The notes below the pieces were generated by a model. It was not told where the DNA came from. It made no database searches and saw nothing but the letters and a program-made list of their open reading frames with translations. Shown piece after piece: positions 24,501 through 32,674 of a DNA stretch of 64,000 nucleotides. This DNA is from Zonotrichia leucophrys gambelii (Eukaryota > Chordata > Aves > Passeriformes > Passerellidae): NCBI RefSeq assembly GCF_028769735.1, contig NC_088171.1, positions 132,015,533 to 132,079,532 on the forward strand. Reading direction: 5' to 3'. The translations under genes and the position numbers were made by a program. Positions within the stretch are counted from its first letter, which is position 1, and each line of letters starts with the position of its first letter.

Positions 24501-27500
24501 AAACAGCATCTGTACATCTCACCCTGTGTAAATTGGTATGAGAAGGATGAAAACCTGTGTAGGTACTTGTAGGTGTGCATGAAGAGAGGCAGACATGGGA
24601 GAGAAAGGGAACTTCAACTCTTTTGCACCACCCCCAGCTTTCCATGCTCTGGCCACACACTGTTCTGATGGTGCAGTCAGTGTTTCCAGGATGTGAAATG
24701 TACCAAAACAAAATCTGGATGAGAAACGTTGGGTCTGCAACTCGTACCTTTGTATTGATGCCTTAAGACTTAGCTTTCATATATTTCAGATTCTGTACTG
24801 CTTTATTGTATAACTGTGAACTTCATATAAAGTGTTAGCAAGTTCTCCTCACAGTTTAGTGAGACAAAACAATCCTTTTCCAGCCTGAGAACCAAGGACA
24901 CCATTGCAGCTTTGGTAAACAATTCACCATTGTTTACCAAAAAGTGTAAACAATGGTGAATTGAAGAAAGCAATCTAGCAGGATGGGACTTCTTGTTTAA
25001 ACTCCAGGTCCTATCCATAACCATCCATGCACAGAGCCCAGAACAGCAAAGGTTTGACAGACAGATGGAGGCTGTCAGATTCCCAAAGAAGATGCAAAGT
25101 GCTCCGTGGAGGTAAATAAGACAAGCCACAGAAGTTGTGCCAACATCTTTACCATGTTTCACAGTCCACATACCACGTGTATATTCAGTGGGAGAACAGC
25201 TGTGTTTTCACAGTGCCTGCTACAGGGTCCCCACACACAGATGGCAGCCCCCTCCCTATCACTGCTGAGCACTGGGAAGATTCAGAAGGCTTTTGTACTG
25301 TGCACTCAGCTTTATTTCAGTGTTTCAACTACACACAGAAATACCTTGTCTTGCTAGGACTGCTGTTGCAGGAAACTGTGCTCTAAGTTACTATCTGACC
25401 TACGGCTTGATTTTTTAAAAGCTTGTTTTTTAAAAAGCTGTTCTTTTCTTGAGAACAAAAAAGGCAAATGCATCCAAAACCCCAAGACACGCTTCCCTGG
25501 AGAAGCAGCACCTGGGAAATGCCTAAGTCCATTCATGTTTTTTACATAAGAGATGGCAATTAATAAAGGTCTGATAGCTTTGTTTTTCAATTAAAGAGGT
25601 TATTAAAAGTTTGGCACATGTTCCATAATATTGATTGCTTTGTGAGTGATTTTTAATTACATTTAGTAAGAGACATGAGGAGAAATGAGGAGCAGACCAA
25701 AGTCAATTCTGTTTAACTTTTGACAGTTCACTAGGTCTCTTCAGATTAAAAAATGGATGCTCAAATCCTTTCACCATTTCACCATACTTATGTAAAATAA
25801 GCAGACAGAAAAACATCCCAAGTTTGTTGCCGTACAAAGTTATGAGAGAGTTTTGATTTTCAAAGTAGCTTAAAGGAGTGCCTAAATGACCTTGTCCCAC
25901 TTGATCATTGAATTCCTTTCTCCCTGAGGCTCATCTGTTGTCAATACATTATTAGCACACAGACAGTGGTAAAAACATGATGTGCACCACCAGATTGGAG
26001 AGGACAACACAATCATATGCTGAACACTGTTCACAAGGTTATTTGCTTTCATTATAAATTAGCAAGACAGCCAAGCTGTGTCTCCCCTTTTCAGCTCCAT
26101 CTTTAGCTTGAATGAGAAGTTCTACTTTAAACATCAGGTGATTTGTTTAAAGTTAGTAGCTGGAAATACTGTGCAGAGTTATTCTAATGTTAAATGTCTG
26201 TCACTTGCACAACACATCCCATTTCTGCAAGAGTAACTTTCTCAGGCAGCAGCTCTGGACTCGCAGATTGCACACAGCAGTCTGGTGAAGATCACAGTCT
26301 CCAGCATGCTGAAACACATTTGTTTTCCTCCCAGCTCTATGTTTCACATTTCCTGAGCACTAGACTGTAAAATTCATTGATGTAAATTGGTAAATATTCC
26401 CTCTTTTGGTTGCAAGCATCGAAGAAAAAAAGCAAACAATACAAAATAAACCCAAGCAAATGATAACCAGTTGCATTTTTAGCGACCTGAACTGCATTTA
26501 CAAACACTCTAAGTCTTACTCCAAGATGAAAGTAACACATACATTAATTAGGATGGCTCTTGCAACCATAACACACCTCAAGCTTTATGTGATTTAAGAA
26601 GTTTATCAAGTCTAGCCGTTTTCTTTGCTGTCCTACTAGGGAAACCTAGTACACAACAGAATATGAACTCTTGACATACAGTATCTCCCTTTAGTTCTCT
26701 ACACCAACTCCTAGGATTCCTGATTCAGATTTTTTCCCTTTTTCTTGTCCTAGGCTCGTTGACATCTCTTTTGTAACGAGTCCTTTCCCTTCCCGTGCGC
26801 TGCCCTCCAGAGCTGTGGCTGACTCCCAGCACCATTCCGTGCGGTTCAGGGTGGGCTGTGGGTGCCCACACCCGGGACAGCGTCACCTCTTCCTTCCCAG
26901 TTCCTTCCAGCAGAACCAGAGCGGCAGGAGAGGCTCCCTGCTGGCTGCCCCCACTATGAAACCAGCTGTCTGTTGTGGCGTGCCCCCTTCTTTACCGGGC
27001 CCTGAGCCGACGCCTCTGGTCCCGCAAAAGTGAACCTACTGTGACAACAATTCCTTACAAGAAAGCATAACCGAAACACCATTCCCTTCATTTCCAGCTG
27101 CTCCTTCAAAGGCAAGAGGCCGAAGCTCTGCGAGCGGTACCGGGGAAGAGCCAGCACATTCCCACGCCACCCTCCGAGCTCCCGCAGCCGCCTGAGGCTC
27201 TGCGCGCCCCACGGAGGGCAGCATCACCGCGGCTTCATCCCGTCGGATGGCAAATGCCCGGCACGGCCTGCCGGGCCAGCATCCCCCTCCTTCGGGGCAG
27301 TCCTTCATGCCCATCCGTTCCTTCTGTGGCCATCCCGACCCACTCGCGGCAGGGAGAACCGACCCCATCCCGGCCACCCTCGCCGTCCCCTCCCGGAGCG
27401 CTACCTCCTCCGCTGCCGCGGTGCACCTTGACCAGCACCTCCGCCCGGCCGCCCGCTCGCAGCTCCCGCCGCAGGTAGAGCCGCCCCGACGTCCTGTCGA

Positions 27501-28401
27501 TCCCCACGGGGGCGGCACCGGGAGAAGCCAGCTCGAACCAGCCGCCCGCCGCCCGCTCCCGGCTCCTCGGGACGGTGAAGACGGTGTCGCCCACCCGCGC
27601 CCCGGGGGCCAGGCGGGCCGTGTAGCGCCGGGCCCTGGCCCCCGGCGGCTGCAGCGAGCGCGGCTCCCGCCGCCGGCCCGCCGCCCCCCGCCCGCGCACG
27701 GCCAGGCGCAGGCACCGCGCGGGGCTGCGCAGCGGCCGCGGCCGCCCGTGGTCCAGAGCCGCCACGCAGAGGCGGAGCCGGCGCAGCCCCAGCAGCGAGC
27801 CCACGGTCAGCACCTGCCCGCTGCGGGGCACCACGAAGAGCAGGCGGCTGCCGGCGCCCGGCGGCCAGGGCCGGTAGGTGAGGCGCGCGTTGGCGCCCTC
27901 GTCGCGGTCCGAGGCGCGCAGCCGGGCCACCTCCGTGCCCAGCGGCACCAGCTCGTCCACCTCCAGCGGCCGCGCCGGCGGCAGCCGGGGCCGGTGGTCG
28001 TTGCGGTCCAGGACCCGGACCCGCAGCAGCGCCTCCCGGGGGGACCGTCCCGCCCGCCGGCGCAGCCGGAGCCCGTACTCGGGCTGCGCCTCCCGGTCCA
28101 GGGGCTCGGCGGTGCGGAGCAGCAGCAGCCCCCCGCCACCGCCCGGCCGCCGCTGCAGGGAGAAGCGGGAGGCGCCGTCGCCTTCCAGCGCCCACTCCCC
28201 GGCCGGCTCCCCGGGGCCCAGCAGCCTTCGCAGCGGCACCTGCAAACCCAGCACCCGCGTCCCCGCCGGGCTGTTCTCGGGCACCTGCCCGGAGAAGCGC
28301 AGCAGGCGGGGGAAGCCACCGCACTCCAGCCCCGCCGCCCCGGCGAGCAGCAGCAGCAGAAGCGGGAGCAGCCCGCAGCTGCTCCGCCGCGCCCTGCCCA
28401 T
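339..28401 (-). CDS. Type III classical cadherin (Drosophila N-cadherin / Hz-cadherin-like), 5' 12 exons, partial
   Basis: Homophilic, calcium-dependent cell-adhesion receptor of the plasma membrane. Exons in transcript order: 27405-28401, 14418-14612, 13747-13972, 12215-12419, 11727-11838, 7998-8247, 6960-7102, 6453-6625, 5939-6107, 4072-4242, 590-762, 339-506. They sum to 2982 nt (994 codons) with no stop and matching phases. The protein has a signal peptide (about 1-25), EC1 (about 33-138), EC2 (139-250), EC3 (260-345), EC4 (345-450), EC5 (450-553), EC6 (553-657), EC7 (657-764), EC8 (764-873), EC9 (873-972) and the start of EC10. Classical motifs include DRNDHRP, DENDCSP, DLNDNEP and [10 protein letters not shown]. 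Phrases such as [18 protein letters not shown] and [17 protein letters not shown] recall Drosophila CadN, which points to the type III subfamily rather than FAT, dachsous or clustered protocadherins. The rest (further EC, EGF, laminin-G, membrane and catenin-binding parts) lies left of base 1. Subfamily assignment is from recalled similarity. Confidence 0.88.
590..762 (-). CDS. Cadherin exon 11: most of EC9
   Basis: Residues 881-938. Acceptor CTTTTCAAAG|ACTTCC, donor CCCCAG|GTAATG. Encodes [31 protein letters not shown] and [10 protein letters not shown]. Confidence 0.91.
763..4071 (-). other. Cadherin intron 10
   Basis: 3.3 kb between exons 10 and 11. Apart from a short TG repeat I recognise no gene, mobile element or conserved signal here; open frames in it are short and featureless. 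Confidence 0.6.
2232..2252 (+). repeat. (TG)n microsatellite
   Basis: About ten uninterrupted TG units in cadherin intron 10. Likely length-polymorphic; no function implied. Confidence 0.9.
4072..4242 (-). CDS. Cadherin exon 10: second half of EC8, start of EC9
   Basis: Residues 824-880. Acceptor TGTTGGCAG|GAGTCA. Donor ACCAGT|GTGAGT is preferred over a GT two bases earlier because it alone gives RYQYF with exon 11. Encodes the linker [11 protein letters not shown]. Confidence 0.91.
5231..5692 (+). mobile_element. CR1 LINE 3' fragment (plus orientation)
   Basis: Shows the familiar CR1 3' order in degraded form: a phrase like 'cagcctggagaagag', then 'gggagacctta', 'tgcccagggaagctgtgga' and a closing 'cttttccaaccc' with 'attctatg'-like octamers. 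Inserted in cadherin intron 9 between exons 9 and 10. No coding capacity. A pentanucleotide repeat follows a few bases downstream of the tail. Confidence 0.8.
5706..5755 (+). repeat. (ATCTA)n microsatellite
   Basis: Eight perfect ATCTA units followed by one ATCCT variant and another ATCTA. It lies close behind the 3' end of a CR1 fragment, where short tandem repeats often arise. Confidence 0.95.
5939..6107 (-). CDS. Cadherin exon 9: first half of EC8
   Basis: Residues 768-823. Acceptor GTTTTTAG|TGCGCT, donor ACACAG|GTCAGT. Encodes [33 protein letters not shown] and FSIDPDTG, with complete calcium-ligand motifs. Confidence 0.91.
6453..6625 (-). CDS. Cadherin exon 8: second half of EC7 and linker
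   Basis: Residues 710-767. Acceptor CAAATTCAG|GTATCA, donor AGAGAG|GTGAGA. Encodes [18 protein letters not shown] and the linker [14 protein letters not shown]. Two sequons (Asn-Val-Thr, Asn-Ala-Ser). Confidence 0.9.
6960..7102 (-). CDS. Cadherin exon 7: first half of EC7
   Basis: Residues 662-709. Acceptor GTCCATCAG|TTACAG, donor AGAAAG|GTAAGG. Encodes [19 protein letters not shown] with the calcium-binding pair AEDPDGDG. Confidence 0.9.
7998..8247 (-). CDS. Cadherin exon 6: most of EC6
   Basis: Residues 579-661. Acceptor CTAACAG|TGCTTG, donor GCCCT|GTAAGG. Encodes [41 protein letters not shown] and the linker [11 protein letters not shown]. This stretch looked to me the most like Drosophila N-cadherin. 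Confidence 0.92.
8382..8430 (+). repeat. T/G-rich simple sequence
   Basis: Runs of T broken by single G (TTTTG and TTG units) in cadherin intron 5. On the transcribed minus strand it is A/C-rich. Low-complexity DNA, possibly the remains of a retroposon tail. Confidence 0.7.
9930..10362 (+). mobile_element. Solo LTR of an avian endogenous retrovirus
   Basis: The stretch opens with TGTTGCAG and closes with CTAACA, as retroviral LTRs do (TG...CA). It has a TATA-like TTAAAA near 10191, a compact GC-rich R region after it, and an AATAAA polyadenylation signal at about 10267 followed by a pyrimidine-rich U5. No gag, pol or env sequence flanks it, so it is a solo LTR left by recombination. No clean target-site duplication is visible, so the exact ends are uncertain by some bases and the family is unnamed. 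Confidence 0.65.
11727..11838 (-). CDS. Cadherin exon 5: EC5/EC6 linker and start of EC6
   Basis: Residues 542-578. Acceptor TTCCTCAG|GTCATG, donor CTGCAAG|GTGGGG. Encodes the intact calcium motif [11 protein letters not shown] followed by [14 protein letters not shown], the standard opening of an EC repeat. Confidence 0.9.
12215..12419 (-). CDS. Cadherin exon 4: middle of EC5
   Basis: Residues 473-541. Acceptor CTTTGCAG|AGTAGC, donor ACTGAG|GTACTG. A second AG about 32 bases downstream looks usable, but only the upstream acceptor gives the continuous strand Val-Ala-Val-Val-Glu-Ala after PAGEK. Contains [12 protein letters not shown] and HPVDYESEH, typical of an EC strand order. Confidence 0.88.
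12717..12771. repeat. Perfect inverted repeat, 24-nt arms, 7-nt loop
   Basis: Arms 12717-12740 and 12748-12771 are exactly complementary around the loop TTTACCC. Located in cadherin intron 3. There is no T-run as in a Pol III terminator, and no transposon family was recognised. Confidence 0.95.
13113..13165 (+). repeat. Direct repeat of 20 bp
   Basis: The 20-mer CCTGCTCCTTAGAGGCCTTA occurs exactly at 13113-13132 and again at 13146-13165, offset by 33 bp. Looks like a small local duplication within cadherin intron 3. Confidence 0.9.
13747..13972 (-). CDS. Cadherin exon 3: end of EC4, start of EC5
   Basis: Residues 398-472. Acceptor TTGGTAG|GTGGTG, donor GAAAA|GTGAGT. It carries [23 protein letters not shown] and the EC5 start [12 protein letters not shown]. 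The EC4/EC5 junction reads [10 protein letters not shown] in place of a DXNDNXP calcium linker. One sequon (Asn-Met-Ser). Confidence 0.9.
14418..14612 (-). CDS. Cadherin exon 2: end of EC3, first half of EC4
   Basis: Residues 333-397. Acceptor TTTTGCAG|ATGATG, donor CTGCAG|GTAGGG. The sequence begins [17 protein letters not shown] and has an N-glycosylation sequon (Asn-Ala-Ser). It joins exon 1 with one leftover base to give Asp-Asp-Asp-Trp. Confidence 0.88.
16098..16330. mobile_element. Two degraded CR1 3' tails, opposite orientations
   Basis: About 16098-16196 reads as a CR1 3' end on the minus strand ('accatcaagtccaac'). About 16190-16330 reads as a 3' end on the plus strand ('ttgaccatcctaaaggtctt'). 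Both are old and short. They abut the larger minus-strand CR1 that follows. Confidence 0.6.
16331..16915 (-). mobile_element. CR1 LINE fragment with end of reverse-transcriptase ORF (minus)
   Basis: On the minus strand, around 16571-16872, one frame gives [16 protein letters not shown] and a second gives [16 protein letters not shown]. Both are hallmarks of the C-terminal end of CR1 ORF2, displaced by a frameshift. The 3' non-coding part extends toward 16331. The copy is 5'-truncated and dead. Confidence 0.85.
16916..17330. mobile_element. Further CR1 pieces (minus then plus)
   Basis: About 16920-17092 matches the usual CR1 3' region on the minus strand ('ctggtccaacc', 'gaatatctccaaggaagg'). 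From about 17093 the sequence resembles CR1 on the plus strand ('caagaaagacatggacc', 'gtccagagaaaagcc'), fading by about 17.3 kb. Boundaries are approximate. Confidence 0.55.
19026..19188 (+). repeat. (AGGAG)n all-purine microsatellite, about 33 copies
   Basis: 163 bp of uninterrupted AGGAG units, entirely purine on the plus strand and pyrimidine on the gene's sense (minus) strand. Mirror-symmetric polypurine tracts of this length can form triplex (H-DNA). Lies in cadherin intron 1. Open frames through it encode only Arg-Gly-Glu-Glu-Arg periodicity and are artefacts. Confidence 0.98.
24286..24362 (+). repeat. A/C-rich simple sequence
   Basis: Irregular AAACCAAA-type repeats in cadherin intron 1. 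No mobile element was recognised around them. Confidence 0.7.
24914..24963. repeat. Nested perfect inverted repeats, 18-nt and 10-nt arms
   Basis: Arms 24920-24937 and 24946-24963 are exactly complementary around an 8-nt loop. The left arm is itself part of a second palindrome (24914-24923 pairing with 24929-24938, 5-nt loop), so two alternative hairpins share sequence. In cadherin intron 1. Confidence 0.93.
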
Positions 28402-28590
28402 CCCGCCGAGCGGAGCGGAGCGGAGCGCAGCCCGGCTCTGCGCCGCTCCCGCCGCCGGCACACACGGCACGGGCAGCCCGGGTCCGTCCCGCAGCCACGC
28501 ACGGCCGTGGGCGGGGACGGACCGAGCCCGCCCCGCCTGGTCGACCGGGGAGCCCGCCCGTGGCGAAGCGCGCAACACTGAAGTGCAAAT
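27170..28590 (-). promoter_or_regulatory. CpG island and promoter region of the cadherin gene
   Basis: About 1.4 kb of very high GC with dense CpG, in sharp contrast to AT-rich flanks. It covers the whole first coding exon and about 180 bp upstream of the ATG. A short GAGCG tandem (about 28406-28430) lies just 5' of the start codon. No TATA box was recognised; the transcription start cannot be fixed from sequence alone. It is the only CpG island in the window. Confidence 0.7.
27405..28401 (-). CDS. Cadherin exon 1: signal peptide, EC1, EC2 and most of EC3
   Basis: Residues 1-332 plus one base. The ATG at 28401 was chosen because G occupies both -3 and +4, and it is followed at once by an Arg-rich n-region and a Leu-rich h-region ending near Ala-Gly-Leu-Glu-Cys. 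An in-frame Met at 28626 would put 75 Arg-rich residues ahead of this and is unlikely. The donor is GAG|GTAGCG, weak at +5 but the only nearby one that fits the phase of exon 2. The exon is extremely GC-rich and Arg/Gly/Ala-rich. An RARR site (residues 256-259) precedes EC3. Confidence 0.85.
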
Positions 28591-31500
28591 TGCTCGCTTT
28601 CTCCTATTCTGTGGCAAAGCTCCCAATGTTGCTTGGCAAATGCCTCATCTTCCCCCATTCCACATTGCCCGTGAGAGTCATCTGTGAATGATCTCTCCCT
28701 GTCCCTGTTTCGACTCGCGAAATTTTTGTTGTATTTTCTCTCCTCTGTCCAGTTGCAGAGGGGAGTGACAGAGCAGCTTTGGTGGGCCTGGCATTCAACG
28801 GAGGTCAAGCCACCACATGCATCCGGCTGCTCCCTCCAGGTCTTCTGCAAGCTGAGCAGACACAGGATGAACTACACTTCCTGGGGGACGGACTTGTGGG
28901 AAAATGGGCGATCTCTCCACCTCTCCTGAGGCTGTATGAAAAAATCCACTCAGCCAAGCCAGAAGAACCACCATAAAGAAACAGAGGAAAAAGTCACTAT
29001 TGCATAAAGGAGAGAGGACCTTGGGACACTTGAATCATAAGAGTAGTTGTCACTCAGCAGACATGCTCTTCTGTCTTAAGCTGGGTTTGTCTTGGAAGCA
29101 TAGCCTCTCAGAAGTACACATTCAGGTTGCTGCTCCTTCAGGAAAGATGCAATATTTTTGGGACAATAACAATGTGTTCTGTTGTTGAGAGCAAGACTGA
29201 AATGGTCCTTCTGAACATACTGAGCAAACACATCAGTCTCACTAAATATGCAGAAAACAATCTGGGCCTGGAACTCATCGCTCTGGTTAGTCTGTGATCA
29301 ATGGAAGTGTCAATACAAGCCAGACCACTGCGGTGTCAACCACTGCTCATCAAACCAAACAGTACTCATTTTCTCATCACTCCAAGCAGCAGCATCTTCC
29401 TGTTAATAAACAAGAGTATCTCCCTTCACACAGTGACGGTAACAGCTCAGGAACAGCCTTTTGTGCAGTCTCCACATCCAGCTGGTCAAACTGTGTTAGG
29501 TGTTGTTCCATCAGAAATGCTCCCTCTTCCTGCTTCGAGCAGGCTCGCTAGTTTTACCAGAAGGTTGTTAGGAAGGCAGGGGTGTTTGTTGCCAGCTGTG
29601 TTGTAACTTCAGAGGTGACATATCTAGGCTGGAGGTGAAGCTCTGCTCAAGAAAGCCAGAATCCATTTCAGTCATCTTTAGTCAAATATTACAGGCAACA
29701 GTCAAAGGTGACAACCAACTGCTAGACCTGCACCTGTGGCACCTGGGAAATTAGCAGTTTTAAGGAGAGGTAATTGTTGGGAGATCACATCCCATTATTA
29801 CAAGCTGTCAACCTTTATTTTTTACCCCCTCAAGGATGACAGCTTCTAAAATGTGGCACAATGCACAATTTCAGACTGGGAAGGCAAAAAGTAAAACCAG
29901 TTTTATAGAATGGTTTACCAGTAACAACATGAAAGTAACCATCCAGAGCCATACCTGGTTAATGTGCTGTAGCAAGCTTTGAGTATGCTAAGGTTGCTCT
30001 TTGTGCCCTAATTCCTTCCTTCACAAAGGCACTAGAAGCTCATTAATTTAAAACACTTAATGAGCTAGCCAGACCATGCAAACAAGTGTTCAGTTTAGGA
30101 CAAGCTTAGCTCTGTATGGAGACACAGCACAGCATTCCCTCTTCTGAAGTGTGTTTCATCCTTACACAACTTTCAACAAGCAAATTAAATCCTCTCAAAA
30201 TAAGTTCCTGTTTTTAGCCTACATTACAGGACACACTACCTTTTCTATTCTCTTCTATCCAAGCACTTAGAAACATGCAGTTTTCCCTACAGCCTGTGAA
30301 GATATAAACTACATTTTATTCACAGTATTCCCTCCCACTTATGAGCCTGTGTATTTCTATGACATTAACACAGCATTTTGGTGATGGAAATTCAAGCTTC
30401 TCCTGCATGTCACTCCCATTGCCAGAATTCAGAGCACACCTCACAGAGCAGAACCAGAGCCAAGCTCACCTTGTGGATACTCACTAGCACAACTGTGTTA
30501 TTTTTGACATCCAGTTACACAAAACCTGTGTGACAACAAAACAAATGTATGGATATTTGCGGCCACAGATCCTACCCTACCATTTAAAGAGATGCAAACA
30601 CACTTGAGTGTAGCTGTGTTTTCTAAAGGAACTTGTCTCTTCCTGCAAAACTGAAGCAGAATCCACATAGACTGATCCAGTGTTAATCCAAAAGGACTTC
30701 TCAATAAAGACAGCGGAGATGGCTCTTGGTTTCAATAGGAAACAACATAGAAAAGAAATAAATATAAATAAATAAGCTCCTTAGTGTGGGGGCTTATGTA
30801 TAACAATATATATATTCGGGCCCCCACACCTTAGATATTGTCTAAACCAACACAGATATATTCAGGACAGTGTCAGCTTCTATTGCCAAACAATCATAGC
30901 GAAATTTAGTTTTAGGGTTCTTATTAAGCAAAGCTGATCTAGTGAACTGAGTACTGTGAACTGCAATCACTAAATCTAAGTACTGCCATTCTGAGGCCAA
31001 AACATCAGCAAGCCCAATAGCCTTTCTCTGTCCCTCCCTCACAGCTGGGACAAGCCCCTGGAATACAGCCAGCAGTTCCGACTGCAGCTCAGATTGTCAT
31101 AAAATGGGCCAACTTGGGAGGAGAGAAAAAGAAAAAAAAGGAAAGGAAAAAAGAAAGGAGCAGCATTTATCCATGTGTTAATAAAGCTGAAATAGATGAA
31201 AATGACTGTTAGTGTTTCAGGACTGTGTGTGTTTCAGGAAGAGGTTTTCATGGTGAAATTAAAAACAGGCTTGATTTTAATGTACCTTTCCAAAATTGCA
31301 TAAATGGTTTAGTCACTTCTGCTGCAGTGATTTTGTCTTACTGCCCAGAACTGAAGTCAGATCAGCCGGGGGAACCAGAGGTGCACCAGCAGCTACTCTG
31401 GGGAGACCACAGCCCCTGTGCTCAGAGTCTCATGGAGAGTGTAACATGAGGCAGTGAAGAATGGAGCTGCATTCTTACCTCTCCTTAATCAGCTTGCTTC

Positions 31501-32650
31501 AGAGGGGAGAATAGCTTAAGGCATCACTTTACATTCACCCTCACCTTACAGAATACTCTGGTATTTACTGCAGTTTAAAAATAAAGTCAGTCTTAACATG
31601 TTTTGGGTCTTCCCATTCCCAGTCAGCACAGCAGCAGCAGGAGTCATGGCTTGACAGCAGACAGTACAGTGTAACTGTGAAACAGAAGAATTCCAAGGCA
31701 TTGTAAAGCTGTTCGAGGTTCTGAAAGGAAATGTACTGATGGTGTGTTACAACCTACTGAGTAGCTCTGTAATTCTCAGGATTGCTAATGTTGGTATATT
31801 CTATATATGCAGTTTAATCCATAACAAGATGCATCTCATCACCATTAAAAAATGTCCATGACATTTATTACCTAAGCAACCTGAAAGCATACAGGGGTTG
31901 AAGTGTGATAGGCTGGGTCACTGCAAAAGTTGGAAAATCTGGGAAACTAGGTCCAACAAACAGATTCCGGAACCACTAGTTAGGTGGAAAATAATCCAAA
32001 CCAACAGTACATTTACCTAACACCTTTGAATCACTGATTATAAACAGAATATGTATTTTGTACAGAGATAGACTCACATAAAACATCTATTTACAGACAT
32101 ATACCAATACAAATTGTATTACATGTAACAGAATGTTCTCTGTTTCACAGCTAGTAACCACAGTCAGTTTTGCATAAAGGCACAGAAAAGTACACAGATA
32201 CCAACATGAATTTCCTGCTGCCAGGAAGCTCCATTCCCCTTTGAGCTAAGTAACCATAGAGCCTGGTTACTTGAATGGCTAAACTTGCGATACTTCATCA
32301 TCAGCTCATTTCCTGACTTGCCTAAAACAAAGCAGTCTGATAAATGCTCAAACTCAGAATCATTATAAATTTAAGATGCAAATATGTAATTTTTTTTCAT
32401 GTGCTAAATGATCTGATTTTGGAGATGTGCTCTGTAGGGTATTTGTATGGTCTTCAGAATTTAACTAAAAAAAAAAATCAAGATTTTGTATCATTACATG
32501 CTAAATTATTACAAAGTAATATTCATTCAAAGATTTCTACTAATAATATTGTATAAAACAGTAGAGGGCTCCAAAATATGTAATCATGATCTGTAAAAAT
32601 TCAAAGCAGATAATACATTAATAGATTAAAAAAAATTAAATCAGTAAGCA
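28591..32650. other. Intergenic region between cadherin promoter and DPY19L4 3' end
   Basis: About 4 kb. No exon, RNA gene or mobile element was recognised. Open frames are short with no family resemblance. Includes an A/G-rich stretch (about 31117-31160) and a small GC-armed inverted repeat at 30784-30829. The boundary with the DPY19L4 3' UTR is uncertain. Confidence 0.5.
30784..30829. repeat. Small inverted repeat with GC-rich arms and flanking CTTA copies
   Basis: Arms GTGTGGGGGC (30784-30793) and GCCCCCACAC (30820-30829) are exact reverse complements around a 26-nt AT-rich loop. CTTA lies directly before the left arm and directly after the right arm, like a short target-site duplication. 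Only 46 bp, so its status as a mobile element is doubtful. Confidence 0.7.
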
Positions 32651-32668
32651 TGTGACATTGCATAGCAC

Positions 32669-32674
32669 TTTATT
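32669..32674 (-). terminator. Candidate polyadenylation signal AATAAA
   Basis: Canonical hexamer on the minus strand with a T-rich downstream element about 35 bases on. It is one of three candidates for DPY19L4, about 5.2 kb after the stop codon. Confidence 0.35.

Larger units (their letters stand above)
14613..27404 (-). other. Cadherin intron 1 (about 12.8 kb)
   Basis: Large first intron, a common place for enhancers. It holds a cluster of CR1 remnants (about 16.1-17.3 kb), a 163-bp all-purine microsatellite, A/C-rich simple sequence near 24.29-24.36 kb, a perfect inverted repeat at 24.92 kb and a protein-like minus-strand stretch at about 19.49-19.76 kb. No further exon is needed: exons 1 and 2 join in phase. 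Confidence 0.75.

Noticed and set aside
27235..27404. Extension of cadherin exon 1 past 27405
   Set aside because: The frame stays open but turns into Gly-rich sequence without cadherin character, and reading on would lose the phase match with exon 2.
27247..28581. 444-codon plus-strand open frame, and other 270-395-codon frames, in the CpG island
   Set aside because: They are shadows of GC-rich DNA with few stop codons. Their Pro/Arg/Ala-rich translations resemble nothing, while the minus-strand frame has a signal peptide and cadherin motifs and splices in phase.
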